Assembly: GCF_039534165.1 (NCBI RefSeq)
Contig: NZ_BAAAUX010000014.1
Coordinates: forward strand, 62,001 to 126,000
Direction: 5' to 3'
DNA: 64,000 nt
Source: Saccharopolyspora_D taberi
GTDB taxonomy: Bacteria > Actinomycetota > Actinomycetes > Mycobacteriales > Pseudonocardiaceae
The position numbers and the translations under genes were made by a program. The notes under the pieces are model-generated. The model was not told where the DNA came from. It searched no databases and saw only the letters and a program-made list of their open reading frames with translations. Shown here in pieces: positions 17,967-28,865 of the stretch (positions are counted from its first letter, which is position 1; each line of letters opens with the position of its first letter).

Positions 17967-18626
17967 ATGGAAGCGGCGATCCGAGTGCTGGTCGTGGACG
18001 ACGACGCACTGGTCCGCGCGGGCCTGTCGATGATGCTCGGCGGCCTCGACGACATCCGGATCGTCGGCGAGGCCGCCGACGGCGCCGAGGTCGTCGACGC
18101 CGTCGCCCGCCACCGGCCGCACGTGGTGCTCATGGACATCCGAATGCCCAAAGTGGACGGTCTCGCTGCGACGGAGGCGCTGCGCGCCCGGCAGGACGCG
18201 CCGGAGATCATCGTCCTGACCACCTTCGACGCCGATGAGCACGTGCTGCGCGCCCTGCGCGCGGGAGCAAGCGGGTTCGTCCTCAAGGACACCCCGCCCG
18301 CGGAGATAGTGCGCGCGGTCCGCAGCGTCGCCAGAGGTGAACCCGCGCTGTCCCCGACGGTCACCCGCAGGCTCATGGACCAGTTCGGCGGCGGCCCGGT
18401 CCACGACCAGCGCCGCCAGGCGCGCGACCGGCTGGCCCGCCTGAGCGACCGCGAACGAGACGTCGCCATCGCGATCGGCCGCGGCCGGTCCAACGCCGAG
18501 ATCGCAGGCGAGCTGTTCATGAGCGTGGGCACGGTCAAGGCCCACATCACCCGCCTGCTGACCAAGCTGGAACTCAACAACCGCGTCCAGGTGGCACTGC
18601 TGGTCCACGACGCCGGCCTGGTGTGA
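17967..18626 (+). CDS. NarL/FixJ-family response regulator
   Basis: A 219-residue regulator paired with the preceding kinase. The receiver domain has the acidic pocket VVDDD (11-13) and the phosphorylation site D57 in VLMDIRMPK; the switch lysine is in GFVLKD. A LuxR-type helix-turn-helix occupies about residues 157-213 (LSDRERDVAIAIG to GTVKAHITRLLTKL). It converges on the monooxygenase gene with only two bases between the stop codons. Confidence 0.93.
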   Translation: MEAAIRVLVVDDDALVRAGLSMMLGGLDDIRIVGEAADGAEVVDAVARHRPHVVLMDIRMPKVDGLAATEALRARQDAPEIIVLTTFDADEHVLRALRAGASGFVLKDTPPAEIVRAVRSVARGEPALSPTVTRRLMDQFGGGPVHDQRRQARDRLARLSDRERDVAIAIGRGRSNAEIAGELFMSVGTVKAHITRLLTKLELNNRVQVALLVHDAGLV

Positions 18627-18628
18627 AG

Positions 18629-19780
18629 TCACCCGGTCAACTGCAACCGCCGCTGGAGGAACCGGGTCACGGGACGCACGGCGGCCAACCGCAACGGCAG
18701 ATCCCGGAGCCAGAGCCGGAAAGGGTCGGCGGGAGCGTAGAGCCCCTTCACCCGCCGCCCGAGCTGCTGCTTGCGCTCGGCCTCCGGCCGCAGCCGCGCC
18801 TCCCACTCCCGCAGAGCGACCTCGACGGAGTCCCGCTCCAACGCCGCGCCGAGCAGGTCGGCGCCGCCGACGGCCAGCGACGATCCGTACCCCGCGAACA
18901 GCGTCACGCACCAGGCGGCGTCGCCGAGCAGGACCACCCGCCCACGGCTCCACCGGTCCACCCGCATCTGGCTGACGGTGTCGAAGTAGACCGGTTCGGC
19001 GTCGGGCAGCTGCGCCAGCACGTCCGGCGCCAGCCAGCCCATGTCCCCGTACTCGGCGGGCAACGCCTTCCTCGGCCCGAGCGCCAGCTGCCGGTCCGGA
19101 TCGTCGGTCCGGTAGCCGAAGAAAGCCGCCGACCGCTCGTCGTCGAGGCGCAGCACGGCCAGGGTCCGGCCGGTCGCGGTCAACGACGCGGTCGAACGCC
19201 CGGCGACCGCGGACGGACACTCGCGAAGCATGAAAACGCTCGCGATGTGGTTGAGATCCAGCCGGAAACGCCGTTCCGGCCCGAAGACCAGCTCGCGGAC
19301 GGTCGAATGCAGGCCGTCGGCGCCGACGAGCAGATCCGCCTCCTCGGCGGAACCGTCGCTGAGCGTGGCGCGCACGCGCCGGTCGTCCTGCTCGATCGCG
19401 GTGACCGTGGTGCCGAACCGGATGTCGGCGTGCGCACGCACGGAGTCGTGGAGCACCGATTCGAGGTCGCCGCGCAGCAGGTTGAGATCACGCCGGCCGC
19501 GTAACGATTCCACTGTGGACGTCGGTATCCGGTAGCGGACCCGGCCGTCCGGCCGCACGAAGACCAGTTCGCCGGACGGCAGCACGCGTTCGCGCAGCGC
19601 GGGCAGGATGCCCATCCGCTCGGCGGCGTCGTAGCCCAGCCCGCCGAAGGCGACCACGTAGCCGCCGTCGCGGAGCCGCGGCGACCGCTCCAGCACGGTC
19701 ACCCGCCACCCGGCCCGGTGCAGGCGAAGCGCTGCGGAGAGCCCGGCGATCCCGGCCCCGACGACGAGTGCCCTGTTCAT
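18629..19780 (-). CDS. FAD-dependent monooxygenase
   Basis: A 383-residue class A flavoprotein monooxygenase (PHBH/UbiH-like fold). VVGAGIAGLSAAL at residues 6-18 binds the FAD dinucleotide, VGADGLHSTVRE is the DG motif, and VVLLGDAAWCVTLFAGYG is the GD motif. Such enzymes hydroxylate aromatic or polyketide substrates with NAD(P)H and oxygen. Its start overlaps the stop of the upstream TetR gene by four bases, so the regulator very likely controls it. The substrate is unknown. Confidence 0.87.
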   Translation of the reverse strand: MNRALVVGAGIAGLSAALRLHRAGWRVTVLERSPRLRDGGYVVAFGGLGYDAAERMGILPALRERVLPSGELVFVRPDGRVRYRIPTSTVESLRGRRDLNLLRGDLESVLHDSVRAHADIRFGTTVTAIEQDDRRVRATLSDGSAEEADLLVGADGLHSTVRELVFGPERRFRLDLNHIASVFMLRECPSAVAGRSTASLTATGRTLAVLRLDDERSAAFFGYRTDDPDRQLALGPRKALPAEYGDMGWLAPDVLAQLPDAEPVYFDTVSQMRVDRWSRGRVVLLGDAAWCVTLFAGYGSSLAVGGADLLGAALERDSVEVALREWEARLRPEAERKQQLGRRVKGLYAPADPFRLWLRDLPLRLAAVRPVTRFLQRRLQLTG

Positions 19781-20391
19781 GCGAGGTCTTCCTTCCTGCT
19801 GGTCAGGCCCGCCGCGACGATGTCGATCAGCAGGTCGAGCACGGGGGACTGGAGGTCGTCGCCGAGCCAGTCGGCGTGGACCGGTACGAACAGCACCGTC
19901 TGCAGCACGCCGATCACGACCCGGACGTCGGCGTCGATCAGGTCCGCGCCGCGCCGGGCGGTGAGGAACCCGGCCAGCGCCGTGACCGGGTTGTCGGCCG
20001 CCGCGATCCGGGCCGGATCGACCCGGCGGCGAACCGCGTCCATCTCCTCCGGGTGCGTCATCAGACGGCTGTAGAGCGGGTTGGTGGCCAGTTCCCGGAC
20101 GGCGGCCCGCAGGAACCGGCGCAGCCCGTCGCGGGTGGTCTCGCCCCGCAGCAGCCCGTCGTCGACGACCCGCTGCCGGACCTCGGCCGTCTGCCGCAGC
20201 ATGAGCTCCAGGTAGAGCGCCTCCTTGCTGTCGAAGAAGGCGTAGAAGCTGCTCTTGGCGATCCCGGCGGGCTCGACGAGCTCGTCCAGGGACGTCTTGC
20301 GCAGCCCCTTGGCGGGGAACAGCCGGGAGCCGGTCTCCAGCAGCAGCCGGGTGATCCGGTCCTTCTCCTCGGCGGAGAACGCGGGTGGCAC
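19777..20391 (-). CDS. TetR-family regulator of the monooxygenase operon
   Basis: A 204-residue TetR repressor. The N-terminal domain has LLLETGSRLFPAKGLRKTS and the recognition part GIAKSSFYAFFDSKEALYLEL. The GTG start at 20391 is preceded by AGGAGG with four bases between. It is the first gene of a two-gene operon with the FAD monooxygenase. A 35-bp imperfect palindrome sits immediately upstream of its ribosome site, the usual place for autoregulation. Confidence 0.88.
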   Translation of the reverse strand: MPPAFSAEEKDRITRLLLETGSRLFPAKGLRKTSLDELVEPAGIAKSSFYAFFDSKEALYLELMLRQTAEVRQRVVDDGLLRGETTRDGLRRFLRAAVRELATNPLYSRLMTHPEEMDAVRRRVDPARIAAADNPVTALAGFLTARRGADLIDADVRVVIGVLQTVLFVPVHADWLGDDLQSPVLDLLIDIVAAGLTSRKEDLA

Positions 20392-20400
20392 GACGCCTCC

Positions 20401-20435
20401 TGAAAACCTGTGAACAATTCGTTCTTGTGTTTTCA
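20401..20435. promoter_or_regulatory. 35-bp palindromic operator, candidate TetR site
   Basis: Nested inverted repeats share one centre at 20418: TGAAAAC (20401-20407) with GTTTTCA (20429-20435), and GAAC (20412-20415) with GTTC (20421-20424). On the minus strand TTGAAA at 20436-20431 can serve as a -35 box, so binding would block the TetR-monooxygenase promoter. Confidence 0.6.
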
Positions 20436-20856
20436 AGCTAGCGCGCAGCGGAGGAGGCGGGCAACGGCCTTTACGGATTCCTGTCGAAGCCGCGCCGGTA
20501 GGCCGACGGCGAGGTGCGCATGGCCCGCGATCAGCCACTTGATCGGGCTCGTCCCGCTGCACCGCCGGAAGTGCCGCAGGTGGCTGCGGGTCGACAGGTG
20601 CGCCTGCCGCGCCAGGTCGGCCACCGAGATCCGCCGGTCGAGGTGGCGCAGGGCCCAGGCCATGCTCGCCGCGATCCGATCGTCGTCGGGAGCGGCGGGC
20701 ACCAAGTCCTCGACGAACTGCGCCTGTCCACCCTCCCGGTGCGGTGGGACGACCAGCCTGCGCGCCACCGCGTTGGCGACCGCCGGCCCGAAGTCCGCGC
20801 GCACCAGGTGCACGCACAGGTCGAGCGCGGCCGCGCTGCCCGCGCTGCCCGCGGCC
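20433..20856 (-). pseudogene. GlxA-type AraC regulator, remnant truncated at both ends
   Basis: The minus strand encodes the middle of a GlxA-family regulator: AGSAAALDLCVHLVRADFGP, then VARRLVVPPHREGGQAQFVE and the first AraC helix-turn-helix ISVADLARQAHLSTRSHLRHF. The roughly 170-residue DJ-1/PfpI-like front domain is missing, and so is the second helix-turn-helix: similarity stops around 20520. The upstream break coincides with the start of an opposite-strand rhodanese remnant. No plausible start codon leads into the conserved part. It is very unlikely to work. Confidence 0.8.
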
Positions 20857-21090
20857 TTCGAAACCGACATCGCCGACGTGCACGCCGCATTCGAGTCCGA
20901 TGTGGACGGTTTGGTCGTGGTCGACTCGCGCAGCGCGGAATCCTGGGAGCAGGGCCGGATTCCTGGTGCGTTCCACCTCCCGACCACCGAGATCACCGGG
21001 TCCGCCCCGCGGCTGGTCCCCGCGGACGCGGTCGTCGTGACCTACTGCTGGGCGCACGCGGCCCGCCGACCCGCTGACCGCACCGGCCGG
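20857..21090 (+). pseudogene. Rhodanese-domain protein, remnant
   Basis: The plus strand reads FETDIADVHAAFESDVDGL and then VVVDSRSAESWEQGRIPGAF, the start of a rhodanese sulfurtransferase domain. It reaches VVTYCW, where the catalytic cysteine is kept, and then loses all similarity, ending in an unrelated frame. The first residues and the second half of the domain are missing. In many actinobacteria such a gene is divergent from a GlxA-type regulator, which fits a deletion that removed both 5' ends. Confidence 0.75.
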
Positions 21091-21573
21091 TCAGGTCCGC
21101 GGCTGCTGAGAGTCCTGCCGGAGGAACCGCTCCAGCCGGTCGATCAGCTCGGCCTGGGCCGGGACCAGCTTGCGCCGCGCGGTGTCCGCGTCGAACCACC
21201 CGGCGCGGTCGACCTCGGGGAACTGCTGGGTCCGCCCGGAGCGCGGCGGCCACTGCATCTCGAAGACGTTGCTGGTCAGGAGCTCGGGATCGAAGTCGCC
21301 CTCGGCGGCGAACGCCGTCACGACCTTGCCCGACTTCTGCCGGACCGCGCCCAGCTCCACGAGATCCGCTCCGCTCAGGTCGGTGCCGGTCTCCTCGCGG
21401 AACTCGCGCAGCGCCGCCGCGCGCGGGTCCTCGGCGTCGTCGTGCTCGCCCTTGGGCACCGACCACGCCCCGTCGTCCTTGTTCTTCCAGAACGGTCCGC
21501 CCGGGTGCACGAGCAGCACCTCCAGGCCGTCCCGGATCCGGAACAGCACGATTCCCGCGCTCCGCTTGCCCAC
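21091..21573 (-). CDS. Nudix hydrolase
   Basis: A 160-residue Nudix protein. The full Nudix box runs from KGEHDDAEDPRAAALREFRE into ETGTDL and fits GX5EX7REUXEEXGU. MGKRSAGIVLFRIRDG starts the fold and VDRAGWFDADTARRKL closes it. Family members hydrolyse nucleoside diphosphates linked to another group; the SAGIVLFR and PGGPFWKNKDDGAWS segments are common in a subgroup of unknown substrate. It may share function with the nearby Nudix gene and polymerase in nucleotide-pool repair, which is inference. Confidence 0.85.
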   Translation of the reverse strand: MGKRSAGIVLFRIRDGLEVLLVHPGGPFWKNKDDGAWSVPKGEHDDAEDPRAAALREFREETGTDLSGADLVELGAVRQKSGKVVTAFAAEGDFDPELLTSNVFEMQWPPRSGRTQQFPEVDRAGWFDADTARRKLVPAQAELIDRLERFLRQDSQQPRT

Positions 21574-21652
21574 TGGTCCTCCTCGCCGTCCCGCCGAGAA
21601 TAGGTGCGGTCACCGGAGTGCCGCAGGCGGCCGGATCGGGGAGGCTGAGCGG

Positions 21653-22672
21653 GTGGAGCGGATCGTGCTGCACGTGGACCTCGACCAGTTCATCGTGGCG
21701 GTCGAGCTGCTGCGCCGCCCCGAACTGCGCGGGCGGCCGGTGCTGGTCGGCGGGATCGGGGATCCGAACCGCCGCGGGGTGGTCGCCGGAGCCTCCTACG
21801 AGGCGCGCGAGCACGGCGTGCGGTCCGGCACCCCGCTGCGCACCGCCGCCGCCCGCTGTCCGGACGCGGTGTTCCTCCCGGTCGACCGCGACGCCTACCT
21901 CGCCGCCTCCGCGGAGTTCGTCGACGTGCTCCGGACCGGTGGCGGCACCGTGGAGGTGGCGGGCTGGGACGAGGCGTTCATGCTGCTCGACACCGCCGAC
22001 GCGCGGCAGAGTGCGCTGCTGGTGCAGGCCGCCGTGCGGGACCGCACCGGCCTGGAGTGCTCGGTGGGGATCGGCGACAACAAGCTGCGGGCCAAGCTCG
22101 CGTCGGGTTTCGCCAAACCCGCAGGCGTTTTCCGGCTCGACACCGACAACTGGTGGGACGTCGTGGGTGACCGCCCGCCCGAAGTCCTCTGGGGCATCGG
22201 CAAGAAGACCGCGGCGCACCTGGCGGAGCTCGGGGTCGCCACCGTCCGGGAACTCGCCGGTTCCGATCCAGCCGCGCTGGCCGCCCGCTTCGGGCCCAAC
22301 ACCGGGCCGTGGCTGGTCGCGCTGGCCAGGGGATGGGACCCGACACCGGTCACCGACGAGCCCTACCTGGCCCGCTCGCACGGCAGGGAGGAGACCTTCG
22401 AACGGAACCTGACCGACCCCGAGGTGGTCCGCGGCGAGGTCACCAGGCTCGCCCACCGGGTGGCCGCCGACCTCGCCGCCGATGACGAGCTGGCGCGCCG
22501 GGTCGTGGTGAAGGTGCGGCACGCCCCGTTCACGACCCGCACGCACGGGCAGACGCTCGACTCGCCGAGCCGGGAGCCCGAGGTCCTGGCAGCCGCTGCT
22601 CTCGCCGCGCTCGAAGTGTTCGACCTGGACCGTCCGATCCGGTTGCTGGGGGTGCGCGGTGAGATCCGGTGA
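21653..22672 (+). CDS. Y-family DNA polymerase, DinB2-like
   Basis: A 339-residue translesion polymerase. The palm has HVDLDQF (D9, D11) and the second acidic motif GWDEAF; CSVGIGDNKLRAKLASGFAK is the conserved thumb entry. The overall sequence, notably WDVVGDRPPEVLWGIGKKTA and RFGPNTGPWLVALARG, follows mycobacterial DinB2 rather than DinB1. Like DinB2 it ends at RLLGVRGEIR without a clamp-binding tail. Residue 14, the steric-gate position that is Phe/Tyr in most DNA polymerases, is isoleucine. The GTG start has GGGAGG nine bases upstream. Divergent from one Nudix gene and followed by another. Confidence 0.88.
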   Translation: MERIVLHVDLDQFIVAVELLRRPELRGRPVLVGGIGDPNRRGVVAGASYEAREHGVRSGTPLRTAAARCPDAVFLPVDRDAYLAASAEFVDVLRTGGGTVEVAGWDEAFMLLDTADARQSALLVQAAVRDRTGLECSVGIGDNKLRAKLASGFAKPAGVFRLDTDNWWDVVGDRPPEVLWGIGKKTAAHLAELGVATVRELAGSDPAALAARFGPNTGPWLVALARGWDPTPVTDEPYLARSHGREETFERNLTDPEVVRGEVTRLAHRVAADLAADDELARRVVVKVRHAPFTTRTHGQTLDSPSREPEVLAAAALAALEVFDLDRPIRLLGVRGEIR

Positions 22673-22738
22673 ACGCGCGTGTGGTGGGGTCGTCGACACT
22701 GGGGTGCGAACCCGAGTGGCCGAGGAGGACCACCGCGC

Positions 22739-23173
22739 ATGAACCTTCCTGACATCACCGAACTCGCCCGCCAGGACGCGGCCGACGGCGTGCAGCAGCA
22801 GATCGTCGGCGCGGTCGTCGACCACAAGGGAGAGATCCTGCTGCTCCGGCGGCTGCCGGGCGAGTTCCGGGGCGGTGCCTGGGAACTGCCCTCCGGCAAG
22901 GTGGAGCCGGGCGAGGACCTGCTGACCGCGCTGCACCGGGAGGTCGCCGAGGAGACCGGCCTGGTCATCGACGAGATCACCGGATACCTCGGAGCCTTCG
23001 ACTACACCGCCCGCAACGGCGGGCACTACCGCCAGCACACCTGGTCGGTGGTGCCGCGCGACGCCGACAACATCGAGCTGAGCGAGCACGACGCCTACCG
23101 CTGGGTCGACGCCGAGCAGCAGTACCCGGTCAGCGACGACCTCAAGCGCCAGATCGCCGCCCACTTCGGCTGA
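22739..23173 (+). CDS. Nudix hydrolase
   Basis: A 144-residue Nudix protein with the complete box GKVEPGEDLLTALHREVAEE followed by TGLVI. VGAVVDHKGEILLLRRLPGE begins the MutT-like fold, and HTWSVVPRDADNIELSEHDA resembles the substrate side of MutT/ADP-ribose-type members. GAGGAGG lies about ten bases before the ATG. It follows the DinB2-like polymerase after 66 bases on the same strand, so shared expression is possible. Confidence 0.86.
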   Translation: MNLPDITELARQDAADGVQQQIVGAVVDHKGEILLLRRLPGEFRGGAWELPSGKVEPGEDLLTALHREVAEETGLVIDEITGYLGAFDYTARNGGHYRQHTWSVVPRDADNIELSEHDAYRWVDAEQQYPVSDDLKRQIAAHFG

Positions 23174-23270
23174 GCGGCCGCGGGTCCGGTGTGGACGCGG
23201 CGGGAATTCCGGCGCCCGCCCGGGTGTTGTGCGCGGACGACGAGGTTTCGACGACACGGAGATGGATGCC

Positions 23271-23750
23271 ATGCCGCTCAGGGGCGAGTACGAGCCGAGC
23301 ACGACGAAGGCGGTACGCGATCAGGTGGAGCTCTACGAGAGCTCCGGTGGTACGGACGGGACGACCCTCGGGCATCTGATCGGATGGGACGACGAGGCCA
23401 GGCGCGACCTGCCCGTCATCGTGCTGACCACCCGGGGCGCGAAGAGCGGCAAGATCCGCAAGTCGCCGCTGATGCGGGTCGAGCACGACGGCAAGTACGC
23501 GGTGATCGCCTCTCTGGGCGGCGCCCCCAAGCACCCGGTCTGGTACCACAACGTGGTGGCCGACCCCAGGGTGGAGCTGCAGGACGGTCCGGTGCGCCAG
23601 GACATGATCGCGCGCGAGGTGACCGGGGACGAGAAAGCCGTCTGGTGGGACCGGGCCGTGCGCGCGTTCCCGGACTTCGACGCGTACCAGAAGAAGACGG
23701 ACCGGGTGATCCCGCTGTTCGTCCTGGAGCCCGCGGCCGAGGAGCACTGA
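23271..23750 (+). CDS. Deazaflavin-dependent nitroreductase-family protein (DUF385)
   Basis: A 159-residue member of the F420-linked DUF385/Ddn family. PVIVLTTRGAKSGKIRKSPL is the cofactor-binding strand-loop, and SLGGAPKHPVWYHNVVADPR is the second hallmark; the C-terminus VIPLFVLEP matches the family. The ATG at 23271 has GGAG nine bases upstream; an in-frame ATG at 23262 is an alternative. It converges on the L,D-transpeptidase gene with a long perfect hairpin between them. Activity is inferred from family only. Confidence 0.84.
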   Translation: MPLRGEYEPSTTKAVRDQVELYESSGGTDGTTLGHLIGWDDEARRDLPVIVLTTRGAKSGKIRKSPLMRVEHDGKYAVIASLGGAPKHPVWYHNVVADPRVELQDGPVRQDMIAREVTGDEKAVWWDRAVRAFPDFDAYQKKTDRVIPLFVLEPAAEEH

Positions 23751-23755
23751 CCCGG

Positions 23756-23791
23756 GCCGTCGCCGGCCGGGCGCTCCCGGCCGGCGACGGC
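23756..23791. terminator. Bidirectional hairpin terminator
   Basis: A perfect 16-bp stem (23756-23771 with 23776-23791) and 4-base loop CGCT lie between two convergent genes. Confidence 0.8.
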
Positions 23792-23798
23792 CGGAGGC

Positions 23799-24251
23799 TC
23801 AGGGGACGACCTGGACCTCGTCGCCCGGGTTGAGGGTGTCGAAGAACCGCTTGGCTGCGGTGGTCGACAGGTGCACGCAGCCGTTGGACTCCTGCTCCAG
23901 GCTGCCCTCGTGGAACGCGTGACCGTTCTTGGTGAAGAAGACCGAGTTCGGCATCGGGGCGTTGTTGAACTCGGTGCTCGTGTGGTCGGCGTCCTTCCAC
24001 TGCACGCGGTGCACCCCGACCGGGGTTTCCGAGCCCGCCTTGCCGCTGGTGATCGGCACCGGTCCGTAGCTGGTGCGGCCGTTGTCCTGCAGCCACGCCT
24101 GCTTGGTGGACAGGCTCACGCACGCCTTGGCGCTGGGCTGGCAGGGGGCCGGGCTGCCGCCGGTCGCCTCGGCGGCGACCGCGCCCCCGGTGAGCGCGCC
24201 CCCGGCGACCAGCGCCGCGACCGCCAGCACGGGTGTTGTCCTGATGCCCAT
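23799..24251 (-). CDS. Secreted L,D-transpeptidase (YkuD domain)
   Basis: A 150-residue exported enzyme that should make 3-3 cross-links or anchor proteins in peptidoglycan. A signal peptide covers about residues 1-27 (MGIRTTPVLAVAALVAGGAL to AVA-A). The YkuD domain then runs to the end; the active-site motif is HEGSLEQESNGCVHLS, with the nucleophile in NGC. It lacks the Ig-like domains of mycobacterial LdtA-type enzymes, so it is a minimal form. GAGGAG lies six bases before the ATG. Confidence 0.87.
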   Translation of the reverse strand: MGIRTTPVLAVAALVAGGALTGGAVAAEATGGSPAPCQPSAKACVSLSTKQAWLQDNGRTSYGPVPITSGKAGSETPVGVHRVQWKDADHTSTEFNNAPMPNSVFFTKNGHAFHEGSLEQESNGCVHLSTTAAKRFFDTLNPGDEVQVVP

Positions 24252-24504
24252 CGTTCTCCTCACGTCCTCGGGCGTAGCGATGTGCGCCTCCTCGACGGTG
24301 CCATACGTCCGAGTGATGGCGGCCGTTCGGAGGAGCGCCGAATCGGAAAAGCCCCGGAACACCCGATCGATAGCACCCCTGCGTTGGAGAAACAGCGGAG
24401 GGTGACCGATGTCACGCGCACGCATTGCGGGGGAGCGCGCCGGTTGTCCGGTGCGGTCACGGTACGCGGCCAGCGTCCGACACGAACGGATGACATGGGC
24501 ACAC
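24252..24504. other. Intergenic region before the repeat
   Basis: No gene is supported here. The stretch has lower GC than its surroundings and must hold the promoter of the L,D-transpeptidase on the minus strand. I could not fix -35 and -10 boxes with confidence. Confidence 0.4.
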
Positions 24505-24575
24505 AGGAACGGGGCCCGCGCGCTTGTGGCGCGCGGGCCCCGTCCTCTTCCATGACCGCGCGCCTTGGTGCGAAA
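24505..24575. repeat. 71-bp direct repeat, copy 1, with strong hairpin
   Basis: Identical to 25816-25886, with an offset of 1,311 bases. It contains a perfect 13-bp stem (24511-24523 with 24529-24541, loop TTGTG) that looks like a terminator, and ends inside the XRE remnant (the bases encoding LVRK). Copy 2 is cut off by the N-run, so the true repeat may be longer. Confidence 0.9.
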
Positions 24576-25501
24576 GCTGGAACAGGGGGTCCGCCACACC
24601 GCCAGCATGAGTTCTCTCACCCGGATGGCGATCGCCCTCGATGTCGAGCTGGCCCAGCTGCTCGGCCAGTCGTCCACCGTCGAGCCGACCGTGGACGGCG
24701 AGGCCACCCTGCGAGGGACGCAGAAAGCAGGGCTCGTTCGCTCTGCTCGGTGCGATTCTTCCCGGCCTCATCGCCGAGGCGCATGATGCGACGCGCGAGC
24801 TGACCGGCGATGAGCAGACGGCGGCTTTCGGAGTGCTTGGTGAGGCGTTCCAGATCGCCTCGACGATGATGGCGGCTCTCGGCCAGACCGACATCGGCTA
24901 CATCGGCCTGATCCGGGCGCAGGAGGCGGCACAGCGTGCCGGGGACGAGCTGCTTCAGGCGATGAACGTGTCCTCGTTGTCCTGGGTCCTGTTCAAGCAG
25001 GGGCGGCTGAAGGACGCCGAGGAGGCAGCGGTTCGCAAAGCCGAGCAACTGCAGCCGGATTTCATCCGCGACGATTCGAGAAAGCTGGGTGTCTGGGGAA
25101 TTCTCATGCTGCGGGCCGCGAGCGCGGCCGTCCGCGACAAGAAGCCGGATCGTGCGGAGGAATACCTGAGCCTGGCTCGTACTGCGGCGGCGCGTACCGG
25201 CCGCGACCAGACGATCTGCGCGACACCGTTCGGTCCGACCAACGTCGGAATCGCCGGTGTGAACGCCGCAGTTGAGAGCGAACGCTTCGAGAACGCCGTC
25301 GCTCTGGCCCGTTCGGTCGCCCTTCCCCAGGGCCGGGATCAAGAGGCAACGGAGCAGCTACTCTGGGCTGAGCGGTTGGCGCCGGAGTGGATGCGCTACC
25401 ACACGTTGACGCGCCATACCGTGCACGAGCTTGCCGAGCGCGCCAAACGTCGCCGAACACCGATCCCGGAGCTCGCGGACCGGCTCGACATCCTCGACTG
25501 A
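24565..25501 (+). pseudogene. XRE/TPR-type regulator, 5'-truncated and frameshifted
   Basis: The first frame reads LVRKLEQGVRHTASMSSLTR and IALDVELAQLLGQ, the end of a Cro/C1-type helix-turn-helix. The start codon and first helices are missing: a stop codon and the hairpin repeat lie immediately upstream. After about 24715-24745 the coding continues in another frame with the C-terminal TPR-like helices (LPGLIAEAHDATRELTGDEQ, then YIGLIRAQEAAQRAGDELLQ) down to a natural stop at 25501. This layout is common in Streptomyces and Pseudonocardiales regulators of unknown signal. A sequencing error could explain the frameshift but not the missing front. Confidence 0.75.
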
Positions 25502-25648
25502 GCTTCTCGTACCTGTCGGCCCAATTCGGAAACGCAGGTGCCGCCGACTCGGACGCCCTGTCCCTGTCGATGTGAAGGGCCGCACAGACAGCAGACGGCG
25601 ATCAATACGAATGGCATTCCGGATCCTTGCGATCCAGAGCGGTGGTTG

Positions 25649-25807
25649 ATGTGGCCGTGGCCGAGGAACGCCCGGGCCGCGCTGGAAAACGCGCTGACGT
25701 ACGACCTGACGTGTGCCGCGGACTGGCGGTGGCGGGAGGAGCTTCTGGCCGCGGCAGGGAGGTGTGCGGACCTGTTCGAGTCAGCGCTTTGCACGAGCGG
25801 AAGGTGA
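25649..25807 (+). CDS. Possible small protein, unknown
   Basis: A 52-residue open frame beginning MWPWPRNARAALENALTYDL and containing the helical stretch WRWREELLAAAGRCADLFE. It follows the XRE remnant on the same strand. There is no clear ribosome site and no recognised family. It may be a small partner gene of the regulator or a chance frame; I rate it low. Confidence 0.3.
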   Translation: MWPWPRNARAALENALTYDLTCAADWRWREELLAAAGRCADLFESALCTSGR

Positions 25808-25815
25808 ACCGAAAA

Positions 25816-25886
25816 AGGAACGGGGCCCGCGCGCTTGTGGCGCGCGGGCCCCGTCCTCTTCCATGACCGCGCGCCTTGGTGCGAAA
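25816..25886. repeat. 71-bp direct repeat, copy 2, truncated by the gap
   Basis: Exact second copy of 24505-24575, with its hairpin at 25822-25852. It runs straight into the N-run, so either a tandem duplication continues in the gap or two contig ends carry the same sequence. Confidence 0.9.
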
Positions 25887-25972
25887 NNNNNNNNNNNNNN
25901 NNNNNNNNNNNNNNNNNNNNNNNNNNNNNNNNNNNNNNNNNNNNNNNNNNNNNNNNNNNNNNNNNNNNNNNN
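25887..25972. other. Assembly gap (86 N)
   Basis: Eighty-six undetermined bases. The last codons and the stop of aconitase lie in the gap. The true size and even the join are uncertain because a repeat abuts its left edge. Confidence 0.98.
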
Positions 25973-28768
<2,796 letters not shown>

Positions 28769-28865
28769 GTTCAACTCCATCTCGCGACGGGCGCAAGTTC
28801 GGGAACGACAGCGAGTCTCGCGCACGTCGGCCGAGCGTGCGCGTGGACCCGAGGTCTCAAGAGTA

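Noticed and set aside
20410..21603. One long plus-strand protein joining AraC-antisense, rhodanese and Nudix-antisense DNA
   Set aside because: Only the short rhodanese part has family similarity; the rest is antisense to a regulator remnant and to an intact Nudix gene.
23756..23791. Strong palindromes (656-690, 23756-23791, 60481-60512) as operators or attachment sites
   Set aside because: Each lies between convergent genes, the normal place for a bidirectional terminator.
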